A stretch of 64,000 bases of DNA from assembly GCA_964386915.1 (NCBI GenBank), contig CAYLUQ010000007.1, positions 51,707-115,706 on the forward strand, read 5' to 3'. A program made the position numbers and the translations under genes. Origin of the DNA: JADHMP01 sp964386915 (GTDB taxonomy: Bacteria; Bacteroidota; Bacteroidia; Flavobacteriales; Flavobacteriaceae). This document shows positions 26,155 to 34,883 of this stretch, piece by piece. Each line of letters begins with the position of its first letter. Positions within the stretch are counted from its first letter, which is position 1. The notes beneath the pieces were generated by a model, which was not told where the DNA came from, ran no database searches, and saw nothing but the letters and a program-made list of their open reading frames with translations.

Positions 26155-26751
26155 ATGGCATACGAACCCTTTAAAATTTTAAAAAGTACTGCAGTACCAT
26201 TACCCATAGAAAATGTTGATACCGATCAAATCATTCCGGCGCGCTTTTTAAAAGCCACCGAAAGAAAAGGCTTTGGCGATAATCTTTTTAGAGATTGGCG
26301 CTACCATCAAGATGGTAGTCCTAAACCTTCATTTGTTTTAAACGACACAACCTACACCGGAAAAATTTTAGTTGGTGGCAAAAACTTTGGGTCTGGATCT
26401 TCTAGAGAACATGCGGCTTGGGCCATCTATGATTATGGATTTCGCTGTGTGGTGTCCAGTTTTTTTGCCGATATTTTTAAAAACAATTGTTTAAATATTG
26501 GCGTTTTGCCCGTTCAAGTTAGTGAGGCCTTTCTCGCTGAAATTTTTGACGCTATAGAAGCCAACCCAAATACAGAATTAGAGGTAAATCTTTCAGAACA
26601 AACCTTGACTTTGTCCAGCAACGGAAAGCAAGAATCGTTTGCTATCAATGCCTACAAAAAAGACAATCTTTCCAATGGCTTTGACGATATTGACTATCTC
26701 TACAACATTCGAGAAAACATTGATCAATTTGCCGAAAACCTACCACTCTAG
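26155..26751 (+). CDS. leuD: 3-isopropylmalate dehydratase small subunit
   Basis: The 198-residue swivel subunit shows NVDTDQIIPARFLKATERKGFGDNLF and GGKNFGSGSSREHAAWAIYDYGFR, both diagnostic of LeuD, plus FKNNCLNIGVLP. It completes the isomerase with LeuC encoded 4 bases upstream. Length is standard for the bacterial form. The next gene follows after 16 bases. Confidence 0.97.
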   Translation: MAYEPFKILKSTAVPLPIENVDTDQIIPARFLKATERKGFGDNLFRDWRYHQDGSPKPSFVLNDTTYTGKILVGGKNFGSGSSREHAAWAIYDYGFRCVVSSFFADIFKNNCLNIGVLPVQVSEAFLAEIFDAIEANPNTELEVNLSEQTLTLSSNGKQESFAINAYKKDNLSNGFDDIDYLYNIRENIDQFAENLPL

Positions 26752-26767
26752 TTTAAATTAATTTCAA

Positions 26768-28288
26768 ATGGCTCAACGTCTCCTCGAAATTATGGACACC
26801 ACCCTAAGAGATGGGGAGCAAACCTCTGGGGTCTCCTTCTCGGCTGCTGAAAAACTCACGCTGGCCAAACTCTTGTTGGAAGAACTCCATGTAGACCGTA
26901 TTGAAGTGGCCTCTGCTCGGGTATCAAAAGGAGAATTTGAAGCAGTTAAGGCCATCACCCAATGGGCCAAAGAAAAAAACTATTTAGACCGAATTGAAAT
27001 TCTAACCTTTGTAGATAATGGCATTTCATTAGATTGGATGCTAGAAGCCGGAGCTACAGTACAAAATTTGCTCACCAAAGGATCCCTTAACCATTTGGAG
27101 CACCAACTCAAGCAAACCCCAAAAATGCACTTTGAGGCCGTTGGAAATGCTATCAAAAAAGCAGCTGAGCAAGGCATTAAAACCAATATCTATTTAGAAG
27201 ATTGGAGTAATGGAATGCGCAACTCTCCTGACTATGTGTTGGAGTATCTCGACTTTTTAGTAGAACAAAAGGTTGAACGAGTCTTATTGCCTGATACCCT
27301 TGGTGTGCTCACTCCAAATGAGGTGAGTGGCTTTTTGACAACACTCTTGGATCGCTATCCCAACACACGATTTGATTTTCATGGACACAATGATTATGAC
27401 CTCAGTGTGGCCAATGTTTTAGAAGCGGTCAAACAAAATATAAACGGCGTTCATCTAACCATTAACGGAATGGGCGAACGGGCAGGAAATGCCCCATTGG
27501 CAAGTGTGGTTGCCGTTATCAACGACTTTTTGCCAGAAGTCAAAATCAATATCAATGAAGATGCGCTTTTCAAGGTAAGTAAATTGGTAGCCACCCTCAC
27601 CGGATTTCCAATTCCGGCCAATAAACCCATAGTAGGGGCTAATGTCTTTACCCAAACAGCAGGTATTCATGCCGATGGTGACCATAAGAAAAACTTGTAT
27701 TTTAACAACCTATTACCGGAACGCTTTGGGCGAAAAAGAAAATATGCCTTAGGAAAAACCTCCGGGAAAGCCAATATTCAAAAAAATCTTCAAGAATTGG
27801 GCATGTCGCTGAATGAGCAAGAACTCAAGCAGGTTACCCAAAGAATTATTGAATTAGGCGACAAAAAACAAAAAGTGACAGCAGAAGATCTGCCCTTTAT
27901 CATTTCAGATGTGTTGGGTAGTGTTTCTCAGCCCAAAGTAATCATAGAGTCTTATGTGCTCACCCACTCCAAAGGCCTTCGTCCCACCACCGCTGTAGCC
28001 ATTAAAATTGAAGATAAAATTTATGAAGAAAATGCCTCAGGAGATGGTCAATATGATGCGTTTTGGAATGCCCTCCAAAAAATTTACAGCACCCAATCCT
28101 ATGCGCTGCCAGATTTGGTAGACTATGCCGTTCGGATTCCTCCAGGAAGTAATTCAGATGCTTTATGTGAAACAAGTATCACGTGGAATAATGGAGATTC
28201 TGAATTTGTTACGCGAGGATTGGATTCTGACCAAACCGTATCGGCTATCAAAGCCACAGAAAAAATGTTAAATATTATTTCGAATTAA
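26768..28288 (+). CDS. LeuA-family enzyme with C-terminal regulatory domain (isopropylmalate or citramalate synthase)
   Basis: A second Claisen-condensing enzyme in the same operon, 506 residues. The catalytic part has IMDTTLRDGEQTSGVSFSAAEK, RVLLPDTLGVLTPNEV and the metal-binding RFDFHGHNDYDLSVAN. From about residue 380 a LeuA dimer-type allosteric domain follows (VIIESYVLTHSKGLRPTTAVAIKI), which in relatives binds leucine or isoleucine. Candidate activities are feedback-regulated 2-isopropylmalate synthase or (R)-citramalate synthase, giving a threonine-independent route to isoleucine through LeuC, LeuD and LeuB. Sequence alone does not decide. Confidence 0.85.
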   Translation: MAQRLLEIMDTTLRDGEQTSGVSFSAAEKLTLAKLLLEELHVDRIEVASARVSKGEFEAVKAITQWAKEKNYLDRIEILTFVDNGISLDWMLEAGATVQNLLTKGSLNHLEHQLKQTPKMHFEAVGNAIKKAAEQGIKTNIYLEDWSNGMRNSPDYVLEYLDFLVEQKVERVLLPDTLGVLTPNEVSGFLTTLLDRYPNTRFDFHGHNDYDLSVANVLEAVKQNINGVHLTINGMGERAGNAPLASVVAVINDFLPEVKININEDALFKVSKLVATLTGFPIPANKPIVGANVFTQTAGIHADGDHKKNLYFNNLLPERFGRKRKYALGKTSGKANIQKNLQELGMSLNEQELKQVTQRIIELGDKKQKVTAEDLPFIISDVLGSVSQPKVIIESYVLTHSKGLRPTTAVAIKIEDKIYEENASGDGQYDAFWNALQKIYSTQSYALPDLVDYAVRIPPGSNSDALCETSITWNNGDSEFVTRGLDSDQTVSAIKATEKMLNIISN

Positions 28289-28293
28289 AGAAT

Positions 28294-29352
28294 ATGAAAA
28301 AATCGATAGCCCTATTGGCCGGAGACGGAATTGGACCGGAAGTTATAGAACAAGCCGTGAAAGTGTGTGATGCCGTTGCGCAAAAATTCAATCATGAAAT
28401 TACATGGATGCCTGCCCTAACAGGAGCAGCAGCCATTGAGGCTGTAGGAGATCCCTATCCGGACGAAACCCATGAAACTTGTTTAGCAGCCGATGCTGTA
28501 TTGTTTGGTGCCATTGGGCATCCGCGTTTTGATAATGATCCCTCCGCAAAAGTACGTCCTGAACAAGGCCTTCTAAAAATGCGACAAAAATTGGGTCTAT
28601 TTGCCAATGTACGTCCCACTTTTACGTTCCCCTCTCTTTTGGATAAATCGCCCTTAAAAAAAGAGCGAATAGAGGGCACAGATTTGGTTTTCTTACGAGA
28701 ACTCACCGGTGGAATTTATTTTGGCGAACGTGGTAGAAAAGATAACGGCAACACTGCCTTTGACACTTGCACCTACACACGAGAAGAAATTAAACGTTTG
28801 GCCAAAAAGGGCTTTGAATTGGCCATGAGTCGATCTAAAAAATTATGCTGTGTAGACAAAGCCAATGTGCTCGAAAGTTCTCGCTTATGGCGTGAAACTG
28901 TGCAAGCAATGGAAAAAGACTATCCTGAAGTGGAAGTCTCCTATGAGTTTGTAGATGCAGTTGCTATGCGCCTGGTGCAGTGGCCCAACAGCTATGATGT
29001 GCTCATCACTGAAAACCTTTTTGGTGATATACTAACGGATGAGGCTTCTGTTATTTCAGGGTCTATGGGCCTAATGCCTTCCGCTTCCGTGGGTGAAAAA
29101 ACTAGTTTATTTGAGCCTATTCACGGTTCTTTTCCACAAGCAGCCGGAAAAGACATTGCCAATCCGCTTGCCACAGTGCTCTCTGCCGCCATGCTTTTTG
29201 AAATGGCTTTTGGTTTAAAAGAAGAAGCCGATTGCATTCGCAAGGTGGTAGATCTATCTTTAGCCCAAGGTGTGGTTACTGAAGACTTAGCTGAAGAAGG
29301 CAAGGCCTATAAAACCTCCGAAGTGGGAGACTTTTTAGCAGAGCATATTTAA
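28294..29352 (+). CDS. leuB: 3-isopropylmalate dehydrogenase
   Basis: The NAD-dependent oxidative decarboxylation of 3-isopropylmalate. The 352-residue protein has IALLAGDGIGPEV at the start, FGAIGHPRFD, FANVRPTF, the catalytic RELTGGIYFGERGRK, and metal-binding ITENLFGDILTDEASVISGSMGLMPSAS with GSFPQAAGKDIANP. RELTGGIYFG is typical of LeuB versus isocitrate dehydrogenase. Last gene of the operon, 5 bases after the second LeuA-type gene and 21 bases from the convergent gapN. Confidence 0.97.
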   Translation: MKKSIALLAGDGIGPEVIEQAVKVCDAVAQKFNHEITWMPALTGAAAIEAVGDPYPDETHETCLAADAVLFGAIGHPRFDNDPSAKVRPEQGLLKMRQKLGLFANVRPTFTFPSLLDKSPLKKERIEGTDLVFLRELTGGIYFGERGRKDNGNTAFDTCTYTREEIKRLAKKGFELAMSRSKKLCCVDKANVLESSRLWRETVQAMEKDYPEVEVSYEFVDAVAMRLVQWPNSYDVLITENLFGDILTDEASVISGSMGLMPSASVGEKTSLFEPIHGSFPQAAGKDIANPLATVLSAAMLFEMAFGLKEEADCIRKVVDLSLAQGVVTEDLAEEGKAYKTSEVGDFLAEHI

Positions 29353-29373
29353 ATCCTTATTTCGCTTAAATCC

Positions 29374-30972
29374 TTAGAGAAGATATTCTGTAGTAACAAA
29401 ATTAGACTCCTTAGAATTAAGTAAGGTTTCTAATATTTCATTGTTATAAGGATTGTCTTTAGACGCTACAAAAGTGCGTATGGAAAAAGAGCGCAAAGCA
29501 TCATAAACACTTAAGGTGCTTACCGCCGAATTTTTTCTTCCGGTGAAAGGATAGACATCTGGACCGCGTTGACAAGCTGAATTTAGATTAACACGACAAA
29601 CAAGGTTGGCCAATGCATCAATAAGCGGACCAATTTTTCTTACATCACGTCCAAATAAACTTACCTGTTGCCCATAATCCGAGGCTGCCATAGCGGCTAA
29701 AGGCTCTTCAATATCACTATAAGAAATGATGGGAATAATAGGACCAAACTGCTCTTCATGATAAATATTCATACTCTCATTAACCGGATATAGTACGGCA
29801 GGAAAAGAATAGTTTTCGCTTAATTCTCCTCCTCTTTTATTGATGACCTCAGCCCCTTTTTGGACTGCATCCTCAATTAACTCTTGAATATAAGCCGGCT
29901 TGTTGGGTTCAGGAAGTGGGGTTAAAAAACTCCCTTCTTCCCAGGGCAACCCAAATTGCAATTGATCTACCGCTTGAGAAAAGCGTGTATTAAATTCGTC
30001 TATGAGAGATTCGTGAACATATAACACTTTAAGGGCTGTACACCGTTGACCGTTATAGGACAGGGTGCCCGAAATACATTCCTTAATGGTTAAGTCAAGG
30101 TCGGCATCGGGTAGAATAATGCCTGGGTTTTTAGCTTCAAGCCCAAGAACCAATCGAAGACGATTTTTATTGGGGTGTTCGTCTTGAAGAGATACGGCTG
30201 ATGAACTATGACCAATCAAGGCCAAAACATCAATTTTCCCAGTTTGCATGATGGGTGTAGCTATTTTTCTACCCCGCCCAAAAAGAATATTTACCACACC
30301 TGGAGGGAAACTTTCTTGGAATGCTTTTAACAGAGGAGCAATTAAAAGCACCCCATGTTTGGCTGGTTTAAAAATGGCTGTATTTCCCATAATGATGGCC
30401 GGAATCAACAAGCAAAAAGTTTCATTGAGGGGATAATTATAGGGGCCTAAACACAAGACAACCCCCAGGGGGCCACGCCGAATATGGGCGTGAATATCGC
30501 CCTGTTTATCAAATTTAGCTCCTTTTCGGTCTAAGTTTTTATAGGCCTCTATGGTATCGTAGATATAGTCTACAGTTCGGTCAAATTCTTTATAGGCATC
30601 TGCTTTGTTTTTACAGATTTCCCACATCAACAATTTGACTACCTCTTCACGATGCACTTTCATTTTATCGACAAACTTGTCCATGCATTTCAATCGTTCA
30701 GATACTTTCATAGTGGGCCACAAGCCTTGTCCTCTTTGATAGGCTTTGTCGGCTGCTTCGAGAGCTTCTAATGCGGTTTCACTTTCCATATCAGGTATGG
30801 AACCTAACAAAGTAGGAGCCAGTTTACCCTGCTCATCAGGAGTTCTAATGGAAGAATACACATTGGAGCGATTGCCTGTCCAAGTGCGCAATTGCCCGTC
30901 TATTAAATATTGATCACAATCAAAAGGGGTAACTTGAAATTCAGAAGGAATTTCTAGAGTAGTAGTTGACAT
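29374..30972 (-). CDS. gapN: NADP-dependent glyceraldehyde-3-phosphate dehydrogenase (GapN-type ALDH)
   Basis: From ATG 30972 (MSTTTLEIPSEFQ) the protein has 532 residues; seven more codons upstream are possible but start beyond the usual N-terminus. It is an aldehyde dehydrogenase: LCLGPYNYPLNETFCLLIPAIIMGNTAIFKPAK, catalytic Glu in LGLEAKNPGI, catalytic Cys in SYNGQRCTALKVLYV. Length and the long N-terminal extension match the non-phosphorylating GapN branch annotated in flavobacteria, which would bypass one ATP-yielding glycolytic step while making NADPH. Substrate assignment is by family resemblance. A TATATTTG promoter box lies upstream. Confidence 0.78.
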   Translation of the reverse strand: MSTTTLEIPSEFQVTPFDCDQYLIDGQLRTWTGNRSNVYSSIRTPDEQGKLAPTLLGSIPDMESETALEALEAADKAYQRGQGLWPTMKVSERLKCMDKFVDKMKVHREEVVKLLMWEICKNKADAYKEFDRTVDYIYDTIEAYKNLDRKGAKFDKQGDIHAHIRRGPLGVVLCLGPYNYPLNETFCLLIPAIIMGNTAIFKPAKHGVLLIAPLLKAFQESFPPGVVNILFGRGRKIATPIMQTGKIDVLALIGHSSSAVSLQDEHPNKNRLRLVLGLEAKNPGIILPDADLDLTIKECISGTLSYNGQRCTALKVLYVHESLIDEFNTRFSQAVDQLQFGLPWEEGSFLTPLPEPNKPAYIQELIEDAVQKGAEVINKRGGELSENYSFPAVLYPVNESMNIYHEEQFGPIIPIISYSDIEEPLAAMAASDYGQQVSLFGRDVRKIGPLIDALANLVCRVNLNSACQRGPDVYPFTGRKNSAVSTLSVYDALRSFSIRTFVASKDNPYNNEILETLLNSKESNFVTTEYLL

Positions 30973-31014
30973 AAAATTCTTTTTCTTTAGCAAGGTTATT
31001 CAAAATTGAACAAC

Positions 31015-31022
31015 CAAATATA
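31015..31022 (-). promoter_or_regulatory. -7 promoter box of gapN
   Basis: On the minus strand TATATTTG matches TAnnTTTG exactly, about 43 bases before the chosen ATG. A TTTG lies about 25 bases further upstream, longer than the usual 19-21 base spacer, so the -33 element is uncertain. Confidence 0.5.
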
Positions 31023-31046
31023 AAATTACAACTATTCATTGGAATA

Positions 31047-31083
31047 ACAAAAAAATGAGAGGTTAGCAAGCTAATTTAACCTC
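31047..31083 (-). terminator. Terminator of the ilv operon
   Basis: On the minus strand GAGGTTA...TAACCTC forms a 7-bp stem with an 11-base loop that can pair further (TTAGC/GCTAA), followed by TCATTTTTTTG. It lies about 48 bases after the ilvC stop. Confidence 0.8.
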
Positions 31084-31131
31084 CCATTCATGTTCTTTTA
31101 ACGCAATGATAGCAGATAGAATCTAATTCTT

Positions 31132-32604
31132 TTAAACGATTTTCTGCATGGCCGTCATAGAAGCGCGCAACTCATAGCCCACCATTTCAATAGGATGGTA
31201 TCGTATAATTTCATTCACATCAATGAGTTTTTTATTGTCTACACCGTTCTCAGCAGGTGCATAGGCCGTTCCGATTACATCGGTAGAAATGCTTTTCATA
31301 AAATCTTTAAGTAACGGCTTGGCAGCATGATCAAACAAATAGCAACCATATTCTGCGGTATCTGAAATGACACGGTTCATTTCAAAAAGTTTTTTTCTGG
31401 CAATGGTGTTGGCAATGAGCGGTGTTTCATGCAACGACTCATAATAGGCCGATTCTTCTTTGATGCCTGCCGCTACCATAGTGTCAAAAGCTAGCTCTAC
31501 CCCTGCTCGCACAAAGGCAACCATCAAGACACCATGATCAAAATATTCTTGTTCGCTGATTTCTGCTGTGGTGTTGGCTGTTTTTTCAAAAGCGGTTTCA
31601 CCGGTAGCGGCTCGCCAGGTCAATAAATTTTTATCGTCATTAGCCCAATCTTCCATCATAGTTTTTGAAAAGTGGCCTGACATAATATCATCCATATGCT
31701 TTTCAAAGAGAGGTGCTAAAATTTCTTTTAACTGCTCGGAAAGTTCAAAGGCTTTAATTTTTGCCGGATTAGAAAGACGGTCCATCATATTGGTTATTCC
31801 ACCGTGTTTGAGTGCCTCTGTGATGGTTTCCCATCCATATTGAATGAGTTTTGACGCATAGCCAGGTTCAATTCCGTTTTCTACCATTTTATCAAAAGAC
31901 AAAATGGATCCAGTTTGCAACACCCCACATAAAATGGTTTGTTCGCCCATTAGATCAGACTTCACTTCTGCTACAAAAGAAGATTCTAATACGCCGGCAC
32001 GGTGTCCGCCCGTGGCATAGGCATAGGCTTTAGCTTGCTCAAGGCCTTTACCCTCAGGGTCATTTTCGGGATGCACAGCAATGAGTGTGGGCACGCCAAA
32101 GCCGCGTTTGTATTCTTCTCTTACCTCTGAACCGGGACATTTAGGAGCCACCATAATCACGGTGAGGTCTTTTCTAATTTCCATTCCTTCTTCCACTATA
32201 TTAAAACCGTGAGAGTAGGAAAGGGTAGCTCCTTTTTTCATAAGCGGCATCACCGTATTGACCGCTGTGGTATGATTTTTATCAGGGGTTAAATTGATGA
32301 CTACATCGGCAGTAGGAATGAGGTCCTCAAAAGTGCCCACCTTAAAATTATGTTGCGTTGCATTTTGGTAGGAAGCTCTTTTTTCTTCAATGGCTGCAGG
32401 GCGCAATGCATAGGCAATATCCAACCCAGAGTCGCGCATGTTAAGTCCTTGATTTAAGCCCTGTGCACCGCAGCCCACAATCACTATTTTTTTTCCTTCA
32501 AGGGCGGCAATGCCTTGTTCAAATTCTGAGCTTTCCATAAAACGACATTGCCCTAATTGTCGCAATTGTTCACGTAATGATAGTTGGTTGAAATAATTTG
32601 CCAT
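31132..32604 (-). CDS. ilvC: Ketol-acid reductoisomerase (long, class II form)
   Basis: It converts acetolactate or acetohydroxybutyrate to the dihydroxy acid using NADPH and Mg. At 490 residues it is the duplicated-knot long form found in enterobacteria and plants. Visible: Rossmann motif IVIVGCGAQGLNQGLNMRDSG, then LRPAAIEEKRASY, VMPLMKKGATLSYSHGFNI, VAPKCPGSEVREEYKRGFG, and metal ligands in VKSDLMGEQTILCG and the second repeat. Last gene of ilvDBNC, 13 bases after ilvN, with a terminator downstream. Confidence 0.97.
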   Translation of the reverse strand: MANYFNQLSLREQLRQLGQCRFMESSEFEQGIAALEGKKIVIVGCGAQGLNQGLNMRDSGLDIAYALRPAAIEEKRASYQNATQHNFKVGTFEDLIPTADVVINLTPDKNHTTAVNTVMPLMKKGATLSYSHGFNIVEEGMEIRKDLTVIMVAPKCPGSEVREEYKRGFGVPTLIAVHPENDPEGKGLEQAKAYAYATGGHRAGVLESSFVAEVKSDLMGEQTILCGVLQTGSILSFDKMVENGIEPGYASKLIQYGWETITEALKHGGITNMMDRLSNPAKIKAFELSEQLKEILAPLFEKHMDDIMSGHFSKTMMEDWANDDKNLLTWRAATGETAFEKTANTTAEISEQEYFDHGVLMVAFVRAGVELAFDTMVAAGIKEESAYYESLHETPLIANTIARKKLFEMNRVISDTAEYGCYLFDHAAKPLLKDFMKSISTDVIGTAYAPAENGVDNKKLIDVNEIIRYHPIEMVGYELRASMTAMQKIV

Positions 32605-32617
32605 AATGTTATATTGC

Positions 32618-33145
32618 TTATTTGGTTTTAAAAGTATGTAATATTTCGGAGATTCCCATTTTAGCTTTGGTTACAGAAATTCGCCCTGACCGCACGAATT
32701 GCAATAATCCATAGGGTTCTAAATCTTTTCTAAGTTGTTCTGTTTCTTCTCTAAATCCTGTCTTTTCAATCACAAAAAATTCAGGAGAAACAGTCACAAT
32801 ATTGGCATGACTCTGTTTGATTATATTTTGAATGTGACGTTCTTCAAACAAAGCACTTGACCGCACCTTATATAAGGCCGACTCTTGAAAAATAGTTTCT
32901 TCATCGGTGTGATAGAAGGCTTTGATCACATCAATTTGCTTTTCAATTTGTTGCACAATCTTAGTGATTTTTTCTGCTGTAATTTTAACCACAATCACAA
33001 ATCGAAATACATTTTTAATTTCTGATTCTGACGTAGAAAAGCTTTCAATATTGATATGGCGCTTCAAAAAAATAGCTGAAATTCTGTTGAGCAATCCCAC
33101 GTTGTTTTCCGTATAAACGGAGATGGTATATGTTTTTTTATCCAT
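32618..33145 (-). CDS. ilvN: Acetolactate synthase small (regulatory) subunit
   Basis: The 175-residue protein has an N-terminal ACT domain (YTISVYTENNVGLLNRISAIFLKRHINIESFSTSESE) that binds valine in family members, and the C-terminal ALS small-subunit domain (VTVSPEFFVIEKTGFREETEQLRKDL, EYGLLQFVRSGRI-like end). It activates and confers feedback control on IlvB. It starts 2 bases after the ilvB stop, as expected for a 1:1 complex. Confidence 0.95.
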   Translation of the reverse strand: MDKKTYTISVYTENNVGLLNRISAIFLKRHINIESFSTSESEIKNVFRFVIVVKITAEKITKIVQQIEKQIDVIKAFYHTDEETIFQESALYKVRSSALFEERHIQNIIKQSHANIVTVSPEFFVIEKTGFREETEQLRKDLEPYGLLQFVRSGRISVTKAKMGISEILHTFKTK

Positions 33146-33147
33146 AA

Positions 33148-34881
33148 CTATTCAAGTCGTATATCTGAGACACTAGCCCCTGTAGGAATCATCGGAAACA
33201 CATTTTCTTCTTTAGCTACGCAAATCTCAAGAAAATAGGGTTCTTTAGAGGCTATCATTTTAGCCACAGCAGCATCTAATTCTTCTCGTTTGCTAACGCG
33301 TTCGGCTGTTATATAATAGCCTTTGGCAATGGTTACAAAATCGGGATTAACCATTTCTGTGGAAGCATAGCGCTTATCAAAAAACAACTGTTGCCACTGG
33401 CGAACCATTCCTAAAAAGTCATTGTTTAAGACCACGATTTTTACGGCCACTTTAGATTGAAAAATGGTGCCCAATTCTTGTATGGTCATTTGATAGCCCC
33501 CATCACCAATAATGGCCACCACTTCACGTTCGGGGGCTCCCATTTTAGCACCAATAGCAGCAGGCAGCGCAAAGCCCATAGTGCCCAATCCACCTGAGGT
33601 TATATTGCTTTTAGAATGGTTAAAATTGGCATAGCGACAAGTAGCCATTTGATGTTGTCCTACATCGGTCACAATCACGGCATTGCCTTGGGTGTGTTTA
33701 TTAATCATTTGAATGGATTCTCCCATGGTGAGCCCCTCTTGAGTAGGGTTTAAATCATGTTGAATCACTTTTTCTTGTTCAATGGCATCCAAGCGTTCAA
33801 ATTCGGCTATCCAATCGGGATAAGTAGCAGCAGAAATTCTTTCGGTGATGGCTGCTAAACTTTCTTTACAATCGGCCAATACTGTTATATCAGCAGTAAC
33901 ATTTTTATTGACTTCTGCCGGGTCTAGTTCTAGGTGAATAATTTTAGCTTGTTTGGCATAGGTGTTTAAATCTCCTGTAACACGATCGTCAAAACGCATT
34001 CCTACAGCGATGAGCAAATCGCATTGATTGGTTAATAAATTGGGGGCATAATTTCCATGCATTCCAACCATACCTCTGTTGGAGGGGTGTGAAGTAGGTA
34101 AAGCAGAGAGACCTAGTATGGTCCAAGCAGCGGGAATTCCCGATTTTTCTAGAAAAGCCTTAAACGTTTCTTCTGCTTCTCCAAGGATCACACCTTGTCC
34201 CCAAACTACGAGGGGCTTTTTAGCTTTTTCAATGAGAGCTACGGCGGCTTCCACCTGCTCCATTTGGAGACTGGGTTTAGGTCTATAACTTCGGATGCCT
34301 TCACAGGGTGTATAGCTAAACTCAAACTCGGCAAATTGTGCATCTTTGGTGATGTCTATCAAAACTGGACCGGGTCTTCCGGAACGAGCAATGTAGAATG
34401 CCTTGGCCATTATTTCTGGAATTTCGGCTGCTTTAGTTATTTGGTAATTCCATTTAGTGACTGGGGTTGAAATACCGATGATGTCTGTTTCCTGAAAAGC
34501 ATCAGAACCTAACAAATGTGAGCCTACTTGTCCGGTGATACACACCATGGGTGTGGAATCAATCTGGGCATCGGCAATTCCGGTCACAAGGTTAGTAGCA
34601 CCAGGCCCTGAGGTAGCCACTGCAACACCCACTTTTCCGGAGGTTCTGGCATAGCCTTGGGCAGCGTGAGTAGCGCCTTGTTCATGGCGGGTCAACACAT
34701 GATGCAATTGGTCTTGGAATTTATACAATTCATCATAAACCGGCATTATAGCTCCACCCGGATAGCCATAAATAAGATCTACTCCCTCCGCTAGGAGGCA
34801 GCGAATTACAGCTTCTGCCCCTGTTATTTTGAGTGGCTTAGCAGTGGCTTTTGAACTTTTTGTTTTTGATTTTGTTTCCAT
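33148..34881 (-). CDS. ilvB: Acetolactate synthase large (catalytic) subunit
   Basis: The TPP- and FAD-dependent enzyme condenses pyruvate with pyruvate or 2-oxobutyrate. From ATG 34881 it has 577 residues (METKSKTKSSKATAKPLKIT); the longer frame overlaps ilvD and is less likely. Motifs: LIYGYPGGAIMPVYDEL, catalytic Glu in LTRHEQGATHAAQGYAR, GLGTMGFALPAAIGAKMG and the TPP motif IIGDGGYQMTIQELGTIFQSK followed by IVVLNN. It lies 2 bases after ilvD and 2 before ilvN. Confidence 0.97.
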   Translation of the reverse strand: METKSKTKSSKATAKPLKITGAEAVIRCLLAEGVDLIYGYPGGAIMPVYDELYKFQDQLHHVLTRHEQGATHAAQGYARTSGKVGVAVATSGPGATNLVTGIADAQIDSTPMVCITGQVGSHLLGSDAFQETDIIGISTPVTKWNYQITKAAEIPEIMAKAFYIARSGRPGPVLIDITKDAQFAEFEFSYTPCEGIRSYRPKPSLQMEQVEAAVALIEKAKKPLVVWGQGVILGEAEETFKAFLEKSGIPAAWTILGLSALPTSHPSNRGMVGMHGNYAPNLLTNQCDLLIAVGMRFDDRVTGDLNTYAKQAKIIHLELDPAEVNKNVTADITVLADCKESLAAITERISAATYPDWIAEFERLDAIEQEKVIQHDLNPTQEGLTMGESIQMINKHTQGNAVIVTDVGQHQMATCRYANFNHSKSNITSGGLGTMGFALPAAIGAKMGAPEREVVAIIGDGGYQMTIQELGTIFQSKVAVKIVVLNNDFLGMVRQWQQLFFDKRYASTEMVNPDFVTIAKGYYITAERVSKREELDAAVAKMIASKEPYFLEICVAKEENVFPMIPTGASVSDIRLE

Positions 34882-34883
34882 AA

